The position numbers and the translations under genes were made by a program. From Deefgea piscis (GTDB lineage Bacteria; Pseudomonadota; Gammaproteobacteria; Burkholderiales; Chitinibacteraceae), in assembly GCF_019665785.1 (NCBI RefSeq), contig NZ_CP081149.1, positions 1,612,001 through 1,676,000 of the forward strand: 64,000 nt of DNA, read 5' to 3'. A model generated the notes under the pieces. That model was not told the DNA's origin. It saw only the letters and a program-made list of their open reading frames with translations, and did not search any database. The first letter of the stretch is position 1. Each line of letters opens with the position of its first letter. Shown in pieces: positions 25,131 through 32,885 of the stretch.

Positions 25131-26325
25131 CTGCAAGCCCTAGCATATAGTTTATTTCATTAAAAGACTTTGAACCTAACTCTTCAAGGTTGACATCTTT
25201 AAGATCTAATTCAAGTGTATTTACTACTTCCCCAATAACAAAAAAATCTTGTGGTTTTCGTTTGTTAAATAAAAATATATTTTTTCGATAGCTTAGCAGA
25301 CGAAGACTAAACTCTCTCTTGATGTTGCTATCTCTTTCCTTGTTTGACATTGGCTCTCTGAAAAAGTGGTTTTCATCCATTTCATTCGCTATAAGCCCTG
25401 TGTTTGCAATAAATCCACGGTGAAATAGACGTCGCTCAATATCGAGCAGTACTGATTCTTCTGCATCAATACAAAAAACAGGAACTTTTCTGTGTGCATC
25501 TTTGAAATGATATTTGGATAAATAATCGCAAATAAAAATTACAATGTTATTTTCAAATTCATCTAGTTTGTTTGCGTGCAGTAAAAAATACCTAAGTCGA
25601 TCATTTCTTGAAAGGTTGGGTTTAAGTTGCTTTTTTCGTGACTCTAGTAAGATTTTTCTTGTTCTAAGCGATAGCGTCCAATGCGAAATGGCTGTAACTT
25701 TAATTTTACTGAGATTTGTTAAAAGACTGTTTTTTGTTGTCTTTCTGTTTTCAACGTCGTGGCACCTACTTAACTCAGCAATAAAATTAATTGCGTTGGG
25801 ATAATAGAGCGTTTCAGCATCAGTGGAGCTTATGCCTTCATTAATAAAATATGAGTGAACCTCATCAACTAACTTATCAAACGAGGGGCCAATCTTGGCT
25901 TCAAACCTTAGCAAGAAATTATCAATATCAACTTTTCCATTAAGTGCTATTACATATTTATTAAATTCTTTGTTTTTGGATTTCAGAGCATCTTCAAGGG
26001 TTTTTTTATCAACGATGAAATCTTCTTGCTTAAGGCTAGGGAAGTGGGCGAAAAGAATGTAATTAATTGTACTGGTTGAATTTAGATGAAAATGATGCAT
26101 CATTTGCAGTAATGGTTTGTATAATGTACTTGCATTAAATGAAGTCGCAGCTTCATGGTATTTACATTGAATTGCCTTAGTGATGCCATTCTCTACAACA
26201 TCAATATCTTCAACAATTCCTTCAACTGTAATGATCGAGTCATCCGTGGATTTTAATATTTCGAGTAATGTTTTGTTGAACTGGTACAAAAACCCTTGAA
26301 TTGCATAATCTGCAGTGCGCCCCAT
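25117..26325 (-). CDS. DUF4297-like PD-(D/E)xK nuclease, HerA partner
   Basis: A 402-residue protein. Its N terminus resembles DUF4297/Cap4-type nucleases: YAIQGFLYQFNKTLLEIL, then VEGIVEDIDVV and AIQCKYHEA, which give a candidate active site Glu35, Asp40/Asp42 and Gln53-x-Lys55. The remaining 300 residues are not recognised and may form the contact to HerA. DUF4297-HerA pairs are reported anti-phage systems in which the nuclease degrades DNA. Gene order and the 14-bp overlap with the HerA gene fit this. It is AT-rich like its partner. The nuclease assignment is by motif only, and a new subfamily is possible. Confidence 0.75.
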   Translation of the reverse strand: MGRTADYAIQGFLYQFNKTLLEILKSTDDSIITVEGIVEDIDVVENGITKAIQCKYHEAATSFNASTLYKPLLQMMHHFHLNSTSTINYILFAHFPSLKQEDFIVDKKTLEDALKSKNKEFNKYVIALNGKVDIDNFLLRFEAKIGPSFDKLVDEVHSYFINEGISSTDAETLYYPNAINFIAELSRCHDVENRKTTKNSLLTNLSKIKVTAISHWTLSLRTRKILLESRKKQLKPNLSRNDRLRYFLLHANKLDEFENNIVIFICDYLSKYHFKDAHRKVPVFCIDAEESVLLDIERRLFHRGFIANTGLIANEMDENHFFREPMSNKERDSNIKREFSLRLLSYRKNIFLFNKRKPQDFFVIGEVVNTLELDLKDVNLEELGSKSFNEINYMLGLADVYE

Positions 26326-26359
26326 ATAGCCTCTCTTTTAAGAAAATATGACTTATTAA

Positions 26360-26458
26360 TAAGTTACTATGTAACTCCCCACCCGCCGTCTTCTGCATCA
26401 AAATCTTCAGCTCAATCCGTTCTGTCATTTCCTGTGCATGTGAAATCACACCGACTTT
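26360..26458 (-). pseudogene. Scrap of an SbcC-like ATPase C terminus
   Basis: The minus-strand frame reads VGVISHAQEMTERIELKI, then LMQKTAGGELH. It aligns with the end of SbcC (IGVISHVEAMKERIPVQI in E. coli, from memory). A stop codon (26459-26461) lies directly before it, and no rest of the gene is present. It looks like a broken end left at the border of the DUF4297-HerA insertion. Only about 30 residues support this. Confidence 0.45.
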
Positions 26459-26804
26459 TCAGTCCATGTCTTGGTCGATGACCATCATCGCCAGCATGTA
26501 GTAAATGCGTGGTCGCGACTCGGGAGTTGTTGTCAGTGGTTGGTGGGTGTGAGGCGCGTGCCGCTGTCCGATGGCTTGCGGGTTGTGCTTAGGGTTTTAC
26601 AAGGTTGGACAGCAATATAACGTAATTTGTCGCTGCAAATAACAAAATAGTAAGTTTGTTTGCGCTTTATTGATTTGGCGTTGTGCTGATTTGCAGAGAT
26701 TGGTGCTGAGTCGCCCGTCGAGGGAGCGGCGTTTGCGTCACGGTCGTTGGCCATAAACGGAGAAAAAATAAGCGTCAAGGCGGTGGGTCGGCTCAGTTGG
26801 CGCA
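26459..26804. other. Non-coding stretch between the sbcC scrap and a terminator
   Basis: I see no convincing gene here. A short minus-strand frame (PESRPRIYYMLAMMVIDQDMD) ends directly before the SbcC-like scrap and may be another gene remnant that I cannot place. A longer minus-strand frame through 26533-26877 starts inside the glycosyltransferase and runs through its terminator, so I do not call it. Confidence 0.4.
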
Positions 26805-26833
26805 AAAAGCCCTCGTCATGAGCGAGGGCTTTT
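26805..26833. terminator. Rho-independent terminator after the glycosyltransferase
   Basis: AAAAGCCCTCG (26805-26815) pairs with CGAGGGCTTTT (26823-26833). On the minus strand it is followed by a T-rich end and lies just after the glycosyltransferase stop at 26852. Confidence 0.85.
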
Positions 26834-26851
26834 GTGTGCTGTGCTGGCGCT

Positions 26852-27910
26852 TTATTCGCCAATCGCCCCTTGTTCAATCAGGCGCAGCTCTTCTTGCGCC
26901 GTTGGCGTAAATGGATGCAGGTGCGATAAAAACTGGCGGCTGGCGGCGGCCCATGAATAGCGCTCGGCAAAGCGGCGCACTTCATTGCGATCAATGCGCA
27001 GCGCAGCAAGGCAGGCTTCGTGTAGATTTTCGTTTAAAGCACCCGGGCCATCGCTACCAATTACGTCAATTGGTCCTGTTACGGGGTATGCCGCTACAGG
27101 GCAACCGCAGGCCATGGCTTCGAGCAATACCAAGCCAAAAGTATCGGTTTTGCTTGGGAACACAAACACATCGGCGCTGCTATACACTTCGGCCAATTCA
27201 GCTTGATTGAGTACGCCTAACCAATGAATGTTTTTTTGCTCGCCAAATTTGGATTTAAGTCCTGCAGCGGCAGGGCCATCGCCGACCACCCATTTGCTGC
27301 CGGGTAAGTCTAATTCTAAAAAGGCTTCGACATTTTTTTCTACGGCAACGCGGCCAACGTAAACAAAAATCGGCGTGCGAGAGTGCAGTTTGTCGCGCCG
27401 ACCGGGTTTGAATACCTCTAAATCGACACCACGCGACCACATGACGACGTTTTTAATGCCGCGCTCGGTGAGGTCTTTCACCACTACTTGCGTGGGGGCC
27501 ATCACCGCTTGCGCGGCATTATGAAAACGGCGTAGCCAAGCGTAGGTGACGCTCAATGGAATGCCAAAACGCAGCTGTACGTATTCCGGAAAGCGCGAGT
27601 GATACGCCGTGGTGTAGGGCAGTTGATGCTTTAAGCTGTAGGCGCGAGCGGCCATGCCCAGCGGGCCTTCGGTGGCGATATGAATCGCGTCGGGGGCAAA
27701 GTCGCGAATGCGTTGCTTGACTTTGCTGCCCGGTAAAATCGACAGGCGAATATCGGGGTAAGTCGGGCAAGGAATGGTTTTAAATTCCAGCGGCGTGAGT
27801 AGCTCGACGGTGTGGCCCATTTTTTTGAGCTCAGCGGTGGTTTGTTTGAGCGTGCGAACCACGCCATTCACTTGCGGCTCCCAAGCGTCGGTGACGATTA
27901 AAATCTTCAT
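26852..27910 (-). CDS. GT4-family glycosyltransferase
   Basis: A 352-residue GT-B glycosyltransferase resembling MgtA-type alpha-mannosyl/glucosyl transferases. The N-terminal domain has the acceptor-side Gly loop ILIVTDAWEPQVNGVVRTL. The C-terminal nucleotide-sugar part has FVYVGRVAVEKNVEAFLEL, WVVGDGPAAAGLKSKFG and the E-x7-E motif in PSKTDTFGLVLLEAMACG. There is no signal peptide, so it works at the cytoplasmic face of the membrane. Relatives glycosylate lipids. It follows the phosphoesterase gene on the same strand with a 30-bp gap, so both may act on a glycolipid. Confidence 0.88.
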   Translation of the reverse strand: MKILIVTDAWEPQVNGVVRTLKQTTAELKKMGHTVELLTPLEFKTIPCPTYPDIRLSILPGSKVKQRIRDFAPDAIHIATEGPLGMAARAYSLKHQLPYTTAYHSRFPEYVQLRFGIPLSVTYAWLRRFHNAAQAVMAPTQVVVKDLTERGIKNVVMWSRGVDLEVFKPGRRDKLHSRTPIFVYVGRVAVEKNVEAFLELDLPGSKWVVGDGPAAAGLKSKFGEQKNIHWLGVLNQAELAEVYSSADVFVFPSKTDTFGLVLLEAMACGCPVAAYPVTGPIDVIGSDGPGALNENLHEACLAALRIDRNEVRRFAERYSWAAASRQFLSHLHPFTPTAQEELRLIEQGAIGE

Positions 27911-27940
27911 GCTTTGCTTCCTTATTGAGTAAAAGTGGGG

Positions 27941-28789
27941 TTAGTGAGACGTGGTTGGATTGGTGTTGGCGCTTGGGCGTGCGGTGATGAAAGGGTGATC
28001 GGTGTTGTTTGCATATAATTTGCTGATTTCGGCGTGCGCTTGGGCGTATTTTTTTTGCCAGTAGATAATTTTGAGTTCGCCATTGGGCATTTCGACTAAG
28101 GCACTCAGGCTTTCAACCCAGTCGCCATCGTTGCAATATTCAATGCCGTCGATGGTGCGAATTTCGGCATGATGGATATGCCCGCAAATCACGCCATCTA
28201 GGCCGCGTTTTTTGGCTTCATTGGCCAGTGCGTGCTCAAAGTCATCAACAAAATGCACTGCTTTTTTGACTTTGTGTTTCAGGTATTGCGATAAAGACCA
28301 GTAGCTAAAACCCAAGCGCGCACGCAAATGATTGAACCAGCGATTGAGCTTGAGGGTGATTTCGTAAGCATGATCGCCCACCATGGCCAGCCAGCGCGCG
28401 CATTGAATAACGCCATCAAATTGATCGCCATGAATCACCAAAAAGCGCTTGCCGTTGGCCATGGTGTGAATAACTTCGTTTTCAATGCGGATATCGCCAA
28501 ATAACAGGCCGATAAATTGCCGTGCACCGGCGTCGTGGTTGCCGGGGATGTAGGTGACTTGGGTGCCTTTACGCGCTTTACGCAGGATTTTTTGAATCAC
28601 ATCATTGTGGCTTTGTTGCCAATACCAGCTGCGCTGCATTGCCCAGCCGTCAATAATGTCGCCGACTAGATATAATTGCTCCGATTCGGTGTGCTTTAAG
28701 AAATCTAAGAGATAATCGGCTTGGCAGCCTGCGGTGCCCAAATGCAGGTCGGAAATCCAGATGCTACGAAAACGCAGTTCAGATGCCAT
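27941..28789 (-). CDS. UDP-2,3-diacylglucosamine diphosphatase-like metallophosphoesterase
   Basis: A metallophosphoesterase of the LpxH-like family, 282 residues from ATG 28789. All metal-binding blocks are in order: SIWISDLHLGT, LVGDIIDGW, YIPGNHDAG, VIHGDQFDG and ICGHIHHAEIRT. The family cleaves pyrophosphate or phosphate bonds in lipids or nucleotides. This subgroup differs from true LpxH, so I give no symbol. GGAG lies 9 nt upstream of the chosen start; an extended frame begins at TTG 28843. The glycosyltransferase follows 30 bp downstream. Confidence 0.82.
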   Translation of the reverse strand: MASELRFRSIWISDLHLGTAGCQADYLLDFLKHTESEQLYLVGDIIDGWAMQRSWYWQQSHNDVIQKILRKARKGTQVTYIPGNHDAGARQFIGLLFGDIRIENEVIHTMANGKRFLVIHGDQFDGVIQCARWLAMVGDHAYEITLKLNRWFNHLRARLGFSYWSLSQYLKHKVKKAVHFVDDFEHALANEAKKRGLDGVICGHIHHAEIRTIDGIEYCNDGDWVESLSALVEMPNGELKIIYWQKKYAQAHAEISKLYANNTDHPFITARPSANTNPTTSH

Positions 28790-28938
28790 CGGTATGCACT
28801 CCGCTGAGGGTTCGTGAGCCATCATGCGGATCAAATATGACAATAGTGCGACGGAAAAATGAAGCTAATAAGACGTTTTATTTTCAAGCGAGCTATTTGT
28901 TTTTGAGTTTTTAATTAATTTTCAAGAAAGAGACTGTA

Positions 28939-29154
28939 ATGAATCAGGCAAAAGAGCGCCCAGATACGCCGTGTGTCGCGGTATGCTCAACGGGAATGGG
29001 CGATGATGTTTGCCAAGGTTGTCAGCGCACCATGCTCGAAGTGGCGCATTGGGTGATGCTCAGCGACGCTGAAAAAGAGCCGATCTGGCAGCGTTTAGAG
29101 CAATATTGGGCCGATAAGGGGCAGGTGCCACCTTGGCAGTTGCGCGGTAAGTGA
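28939..29154 (+). CDS. DUF1289 small cysteine protein
   Basis: A 71-residue protein of family DUF1289. Four cysteines lie in the signature TPCVAVCSTGMGDDVCQGCQRT (positions 12, 16, 25 and 28), which could bind an Fe-S cluster or zinc. A Trp-rich tail (EPIWQRLEQYWADKGQVPPW) is also typical. Function is unknown. It diverges from the phosphoesterase gene. Confidence 0.85.
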   Translation: MNQAKERPDTPCVAVCSTGMGDDVCQGCQRTMLEVAHWVMLSDAEKEPIWQRLEQYWADKGQVPPWQLRGK

Positions 29155-29294
29155 CGTTTTTTTGCGACGCTCAGGTTCGAAATCAATACGCTAGAGCGAG
29201 TTGAGCGTTGTCAGTTGGCCCTAGGCGTGTTCAAGTTGGGTAGCGGCATACAATTAAAAAGGCGTTAGCGCCAAAAACAGCAAAGGGATGAAGG

Positions 29295-29909
29295 ATGCAA
29301 AACGGCAAGTTACGACAATGGAAGAAAGATTTTGGCTTTATTGAGATCGCCAATGGCGAGCGATATTTTGTGCATATCAGCACCCTCAAGCGCGGCGGCA
29401 TTCATCAGCCGCGCATTGGCGATACGATATTTTTTACCGTGGGTAAAGATAAGCAAGGCCGCTCGCGCGCGCAAATGGCTGCCAGCAGTGCTGAGCAGTT
29501 GGCAAAAAACCAAGCTCGGCGTGAGGCTAAATCAGCAGAAGTGAAGGCTGCGCGCTTTGATTGGGTAGATTATTTGGCGATGGGTTTGCTGCCGATCACC
29601 TTGTTATTGGTGTTGTTGTCGCCGCTGCGTTGGGTGTTGTTGGCGTTGTTTGTGGTGATGAGCGCAGCGAGTTTTGCGCTGTATGCCTTGGATAAAAAGC
29701 AGGCCACCCGTGGCGCTTGGCGCATTCCTGAAGCGGTGCTGCATTTTATTGCGACACTGGGCGGCTGGCCTGGCGCATGGGCTGCGCAGCAAGTGTATCG
29801 ACACAAAACCCAAAAAGGCATTTTTCGGGTGATGTTTTGTTTAAGTATGTTGATTAACCTCGTTGGTTTGGGAGAGTTGATGATTTCGAGTGTGGCGCAT
29901 TGGTTTTAA
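29295..29909 (+). CDS. Cold-shock domain fused to DUF1294 membrane domain
   Basis: A 204-residue protein. The N terminus (1-62) is a cold-shock-type nucleic-acid-binding domain: GKLRQWKKDFGFIEI, YFVHISTLKRGG. A charged linker leads to a DUF1294 membrane part with about three helices (91-108, 111-131, 178-200) and the block YALDKKQATRGAWRIPEAVLH, ATLGGWPGAWAAQ, RHKTQKGIFR. This fusion occurs in other proteobacteria. It would place an RNA/DNA-binding domain at the membrane; its role is unknown. AGGGA precedes the ATG. Confidence 0.85.
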   Translation: MQNGKLRQWKKDFGFIEIANGERYFVHISTLKRGGIHQPRIGDTIFFTVGKDKQGRSRAQMAASSAEQLAKNQARREAKSAEVKAARFDWVDYLAMGLLPITLLLVLLSPLRWVLLALFVVMSAASFALYALDKKQATRGAWRIPEAVLHFIATLGGWPGAWAAQQVYRHKTQKGIFRVMFCLSMLINLVGLGELMISSVAHWF

Positions 29910-30031
29910 TGCGGATGTAAAAGCCGTAGCAGCAGGGCAGTTAAATAACATCACTTTAAAGGCCGGGGGCGGCGATGTGAAGTGGGTGGTTTGGTCTGAT
30001 TTTTAGTACATGCGTAAAAGGGGAGTTCGTT

Positions 30032-31531
30032 TTGATTATTGCAAATACACCAACTTTGGTGACATTTACGGTTTATTTGGTGGGCATGCTGGCGATTGGT
30101 TGGTTGGGATATCGTGCAACCAATAATTTATCCGATTACATTTTAGGTGGCCGTAGTTTAGGTAGCTTTGTGACGGCGTTGTCTGCTGGCGCGTCAGACA
30201 TGAGTGGCTGGCTGTTAATGGGTTTGCCTGGGGCCATTTTTTTGGTGGGTTTGTCTGAAGCTTGGATCGCTGTGGGCTTGCTGATTGGAGCGTATTTGAA
30301 TTGGCGCTTTGTTGCCGCTAGGCTGCGAGCCTATACCGAGCAATGCGGTAATGCATTGACTTTGCCTGACTATCTGAGCAATCGCTTTGAAGATAAAAGC
30401 CATATGCTGCGGATTGTGACGGCAGTGGTGATTTTGGTGTTTTTTACGCTGTATTGCGCTTCTGGCGTCGTGGCCGGCGCGCGATTGTTTGAAAATATGT
30501 TTGGATTGTCGTACGAGACTGCCTTGTGGGTTGGTGCGGCGGCGACGATTTCGTATGTGTTGATTGGTGGCTTTTTGGCCGTGAGTTGGACCGATACGAT
30601 TCAAGCCTCGTTAATGATTACTGCCTTGATTTTAGTGCCAATGATGGTGATTTATTCGAGCGGTGGTTTTACGGCGGGTGTGGAGCATATTGCGATGCTG
30701 AGTCCTAAGCATTTGGATGTTTGGGGCTCTTTGGATGCGGTGGCGCTGATTTCTTTGCTGGCTTGGGGCTTAGGTTACTTTGGCCAGCCGCATATTTTGG
30801 TGCGATTTATGGCAGCAGAGTCGGTGGACGTGATTCCACAAGCGCGCCGTATCAGTATGACGTGGATGTTTTTGTGTTTATTGGGTGCGGTTGGCGTGGG
30901 GTTTTTTGGTTTTGCTTATTTTGCGCAACACCCAACAATGGCTGCAGGCGTGAATGCGCAACCAGAAACGGTGTTTATTGAGTTGGCCAAGCAATTATTT
31001 AATCCATGGTTGGCAGGTTTGTTTTTGGCGTCGATCTTGGCGGCGGTGATGAGTACTTTGTCGTGCCAACTATTGGTCTGTTCGAGCGCCTTGACCGAAG
31101 ACATTTATAAGAGCTTTTTACGCAAACAAGCTTCGCAAAATGAATTGGTGTGGTTTGGCCGCGCCATGGTGCTGCTTATTTCCTTGGTGGCGATTGGTTT
31201 GGCGTCTAATCCAAATAGCCAAGTGTTAAAAATGGTGAGTTATGCTTGGGCTGGTTTTGGCGCGGCATTTGGGCCAGTGATTATTTTGTCCTTATTGTGG
31301 CAAGGTATGACGCGTAATGGCGCTTTGGCTGGGATTGTCGTTGGCGCGCTTACTGTTTTGATTTGGAAGCAATACGCTTGGTTTGGTTTGTATGAAATTG
31401 TTCCGGGCTTTGTGTTGTCGACCTTGGCGGTGGTGTTGGTGAGTAAACTAGGTCAGCCGGTTTCGGCAGAAATACGTGCGGGTTTTGCTGCGGTGAATGC
31501 CATTATGCGGCAAAGTCGTGATGGTGCTTAG
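30032..31531 (+). CDS. putP: Sodium/proline symporter PutP
   Basis: A 499-residue sodium:solute symporter (SSF family) that matches PutP: LSDYILGGRSLGSFVTALSAGASDMSGWLLMGLPGA, FRFVAARLRAYTEQ and VLVCSSALTEDIYKSFLR-like blocks. It takes up proline with Na+ across the inner membrane; thirteen membrane segments are typical. The start is TTG 30032, with GGGAG 6 nt upstream, so an unusual start codon. A strong terminator follows. It stands alone; no putA is in the window. Confidence 0.9.
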   Translation: MIIANTPTLVTFTVYLVGMLAIGWLGYRATNNLSDYILGGRSLGSFVTALSAGASDMSGWLLMGLPGAIFLVGLSEAWIAVGLLIGAYLNWRFVAARLRAYTEQCGNALTLPDYLSNRFEDKSHMLRIVTAVVILVFFTLYCASGVVAGARLFENMFGLSYETALWVGAAATISYVLIGGFLAVSWTDTIQASLMITALILVPMMVIYSSGGFTAGVEHIAMLSPKHLDVWGSLDAVALISLLAWGLGYFGQPHILVRFMAAESVDVIPQARRISMTWMFLCLLGAVGVGFFGFAYFAQHPTMAAGVNAQPETVFIELAKQLFNPWLAGLFLASILAAVMSTLSCQLLVCSSALTEDIYKSFLRKQASQNELVWFGRAMVLLISLVAIGLASNPNSQVLKMVSYAWAGFGAAFGPVIILSLLWQGMTRNGALAGIVVGALTVLIWKQYAWFGLYEIVPGFVLSTLAVVLVSKLGQPVSAEIRAGFAAVNAIMRQSRDGA

Positions 31532-31547
31532 AGATTAAGATGGTTTT

Positions 31548-31575
31548 AAAAAGCGGCCAGCAGGCCGCTTTTTTT
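31548..31575 (+). terminator. Rho-independent terminator after putP
   Basis: AAAAAGCGGCC (31548-31558) and GGCCGCTTTTTTT (31563-31575) form a GC-rich stem with a 4-nt loop and a T-run. The A-tract also suits the convergent exonuclease gene. Confidence 0.9.
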
Positions 31576-31598
31576 GTGCTTGATGGTTGTGCTGGTGC

Positions 31599-32228
31599 TT
31601 AATGATTGGTGTTGGATGCACGGTTTTTTAGAAATAATGGCACTTTGGCAGCGACTTGTTTATTGATTTGCACAAGGAGTGCAGTGTCGATGTGCTGGCA
31701 GCCATGTTGATGACGCAGGGTTTTTAATAGGTGCGTGATGAGCGCAACGGTGACTTCGGCGTCGGCTTCGGCCCTGTGCGCGTTGCCGTTAAAGCGAATA
31801 TTGAGCGCCTTGGCCAGTTCGCCCAGTTTGTGGCTGTGCATTTGCGGCAATACTCGGCGTGACAGCAAGAGCGAGCAAACTAGGTGTGAATGGCGCGGCG
31901 TAAGGCCAAGGTGTTGGCTTTCGGCCAGCAGAAATTTTTGGTCAAAGCTGGCGTTATGTGCCGCCAGCGCATCGCTGCCGATAAAGTCAATTAGCGCCGG
32001 AACGACCTCGCTGGCTTTAGGTGCGGTGTTCACCATGGTCTGCGTGATGCCGGTGATTTGGGTAATCTCGCGTGGAATACGCACGCCGCAATTGACTAGT
32101 GTTACCAGTTTATCCACCACCTTGCCGTTGACGACGCGCAGCGCGGCCACTTCAGTAATGCGTGCGCCCATCGCAGGCGATAGGCCGGTGGTTTCAAAGT
32201 CTAAAACCACGAGTGGGGTATTGAGCAT
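31599..32228 (-). CDS. DnaQ-like 3'-5' exonuclease
   Basis: A 209-residue DEDDh exonuclease. Exo I is VVLDFETTGLSP, Exo II is AAHNASFDQKFL, and Exo III is HRAEADAEVTVAL. This is the proofreading-type fold found in DNA polymerase III epsilon and PolC. The size (longer than the domain alone) and sequence do not tell whether it is the polymerase subunit; it is more likely a separate exonuclease. Cytoplasmic. It converges with putP. Confidence 0.85.
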   Translation of the reverse strand: MLNTPLVVLDFETTGLSPAMGARITEVAALRVVNGKVVDKLVTLVNCGVRIPREITQITGITQTMVNTAPKASEVVPALIDFIGSDALAAHNASFDQKFLLAESQHLGLTPRHSHLVCSLLLSRRVLPQMHSHKLGELAKALNIRFNGNAHRAEADAEVTVALITHLLKTLRHQHGCQHIDTALLVQINKQVAAKVPLFLKNRASNTNH

Positions 32229-32263
32229 GAAGTCCTTAGTCGTTGCTAATCAAATTTGTGTTG

Positions 32264-32318
32264 AGTAGGTATATGTCTGCGAATTTTGATTTTAGCTATT
32301 TGCAGGGATATACCTACT
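32264..32318. other. Imperfect hairpin after the DUF1841 gene
   Basis: AGTAGGTATATGTCTGC (32264-32280) is largely complementary to TGCAGGGATATACCTACT (32301-32318), which includes the start of the DUF1841 stop codon. It could end that transcript; no clean T-run follows. Confidence 0.35.
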
Positions 32319-32752
32319 TATTGGAATAAACCCAAGTGACGGCGAATGCCGGCTAGGTAAATCGCGGGGTCGGGCTGCGTTTGATTGCGCTGCGCTTGCC
32401 AGATCATTTCAGCTAGACAGTCGAGCATGATGTGTAGCGCTTTGTGCGCGTCGCCTTGCTGCTGATGCAATTGTTGGTACAGTTGGCGCACGCCCGCCGG
32501 TTGATCGATTGAGAGTTGCTCGGCTAGCGCCAGATGCAAACTCAGGTGCAAGAAGGGGTTGGTGTCGCCATGCTCGGGCGGCCAATCGTGATCAAGATAA
32601 TCGATGCTTAAATAAGTGTGGTATTCCGGGTGCGCCATCAATACATCAACCAGCACCGCTTCTAAGTCGGCGAGCGTTTGGTTTTGTAGGTGTTTTTGCC
32701 AGGTTTGAATAAAAAAACGGCGCGCTTCGTCGCGGCTGGGGTTAAATAACAT
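32318..32752 (-). CDS. DUF1841 family protein
   Basis: A 144-residue protein of family DUF1841. The start MLFNPSRDEARRFFIQTWQ and the blocks PEYHTYL, NPFLHLSLHLALAEQLSIDQP and MIWQAQRNQTQPDP match the family well. Its function is unknown; it occurs mainly in beta- and gammaproteobacteria. I chose ATG 32752 because family members start with MxFNPSR, though the reading frame extends 17 codons upstream. Confidence 0.85.
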   Translation of the reverse strand: MLFNPSRDEARRFFIQTWQKHLQNQTLADLEAVLVDVLMAHPEYHTYLSIDYLDHDWPPEHGDTNPFLHLSLHLALAEQLSIDQPAGVRQLYQQLHQQQGDAHKALHIMLDCLAEMIWQAQRNQTQPDPAIYLAGIRRHLGLFQ

Positions 32753-32885
32753 AGCGTCGATCTGGGTCTTTGGTTGGCCATCGCAAAGCAGGCGTGGCGA
32801 CAAGGCTTAACCGGTGGTTTGTCGCTTGTGGCCCATCGGCCTGGGTCAATTGCTTTGCAGGGTGGCTTGGGTTTTGCAGGCTGGT

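Noticed and set aside
26533..26877. 114-codon minus-strand frame after the glycosyltransferase
   Set aside because: It starts inside the glycosyltransferase and crosses a strong terminator; the product is low-complexity and unlike any family.
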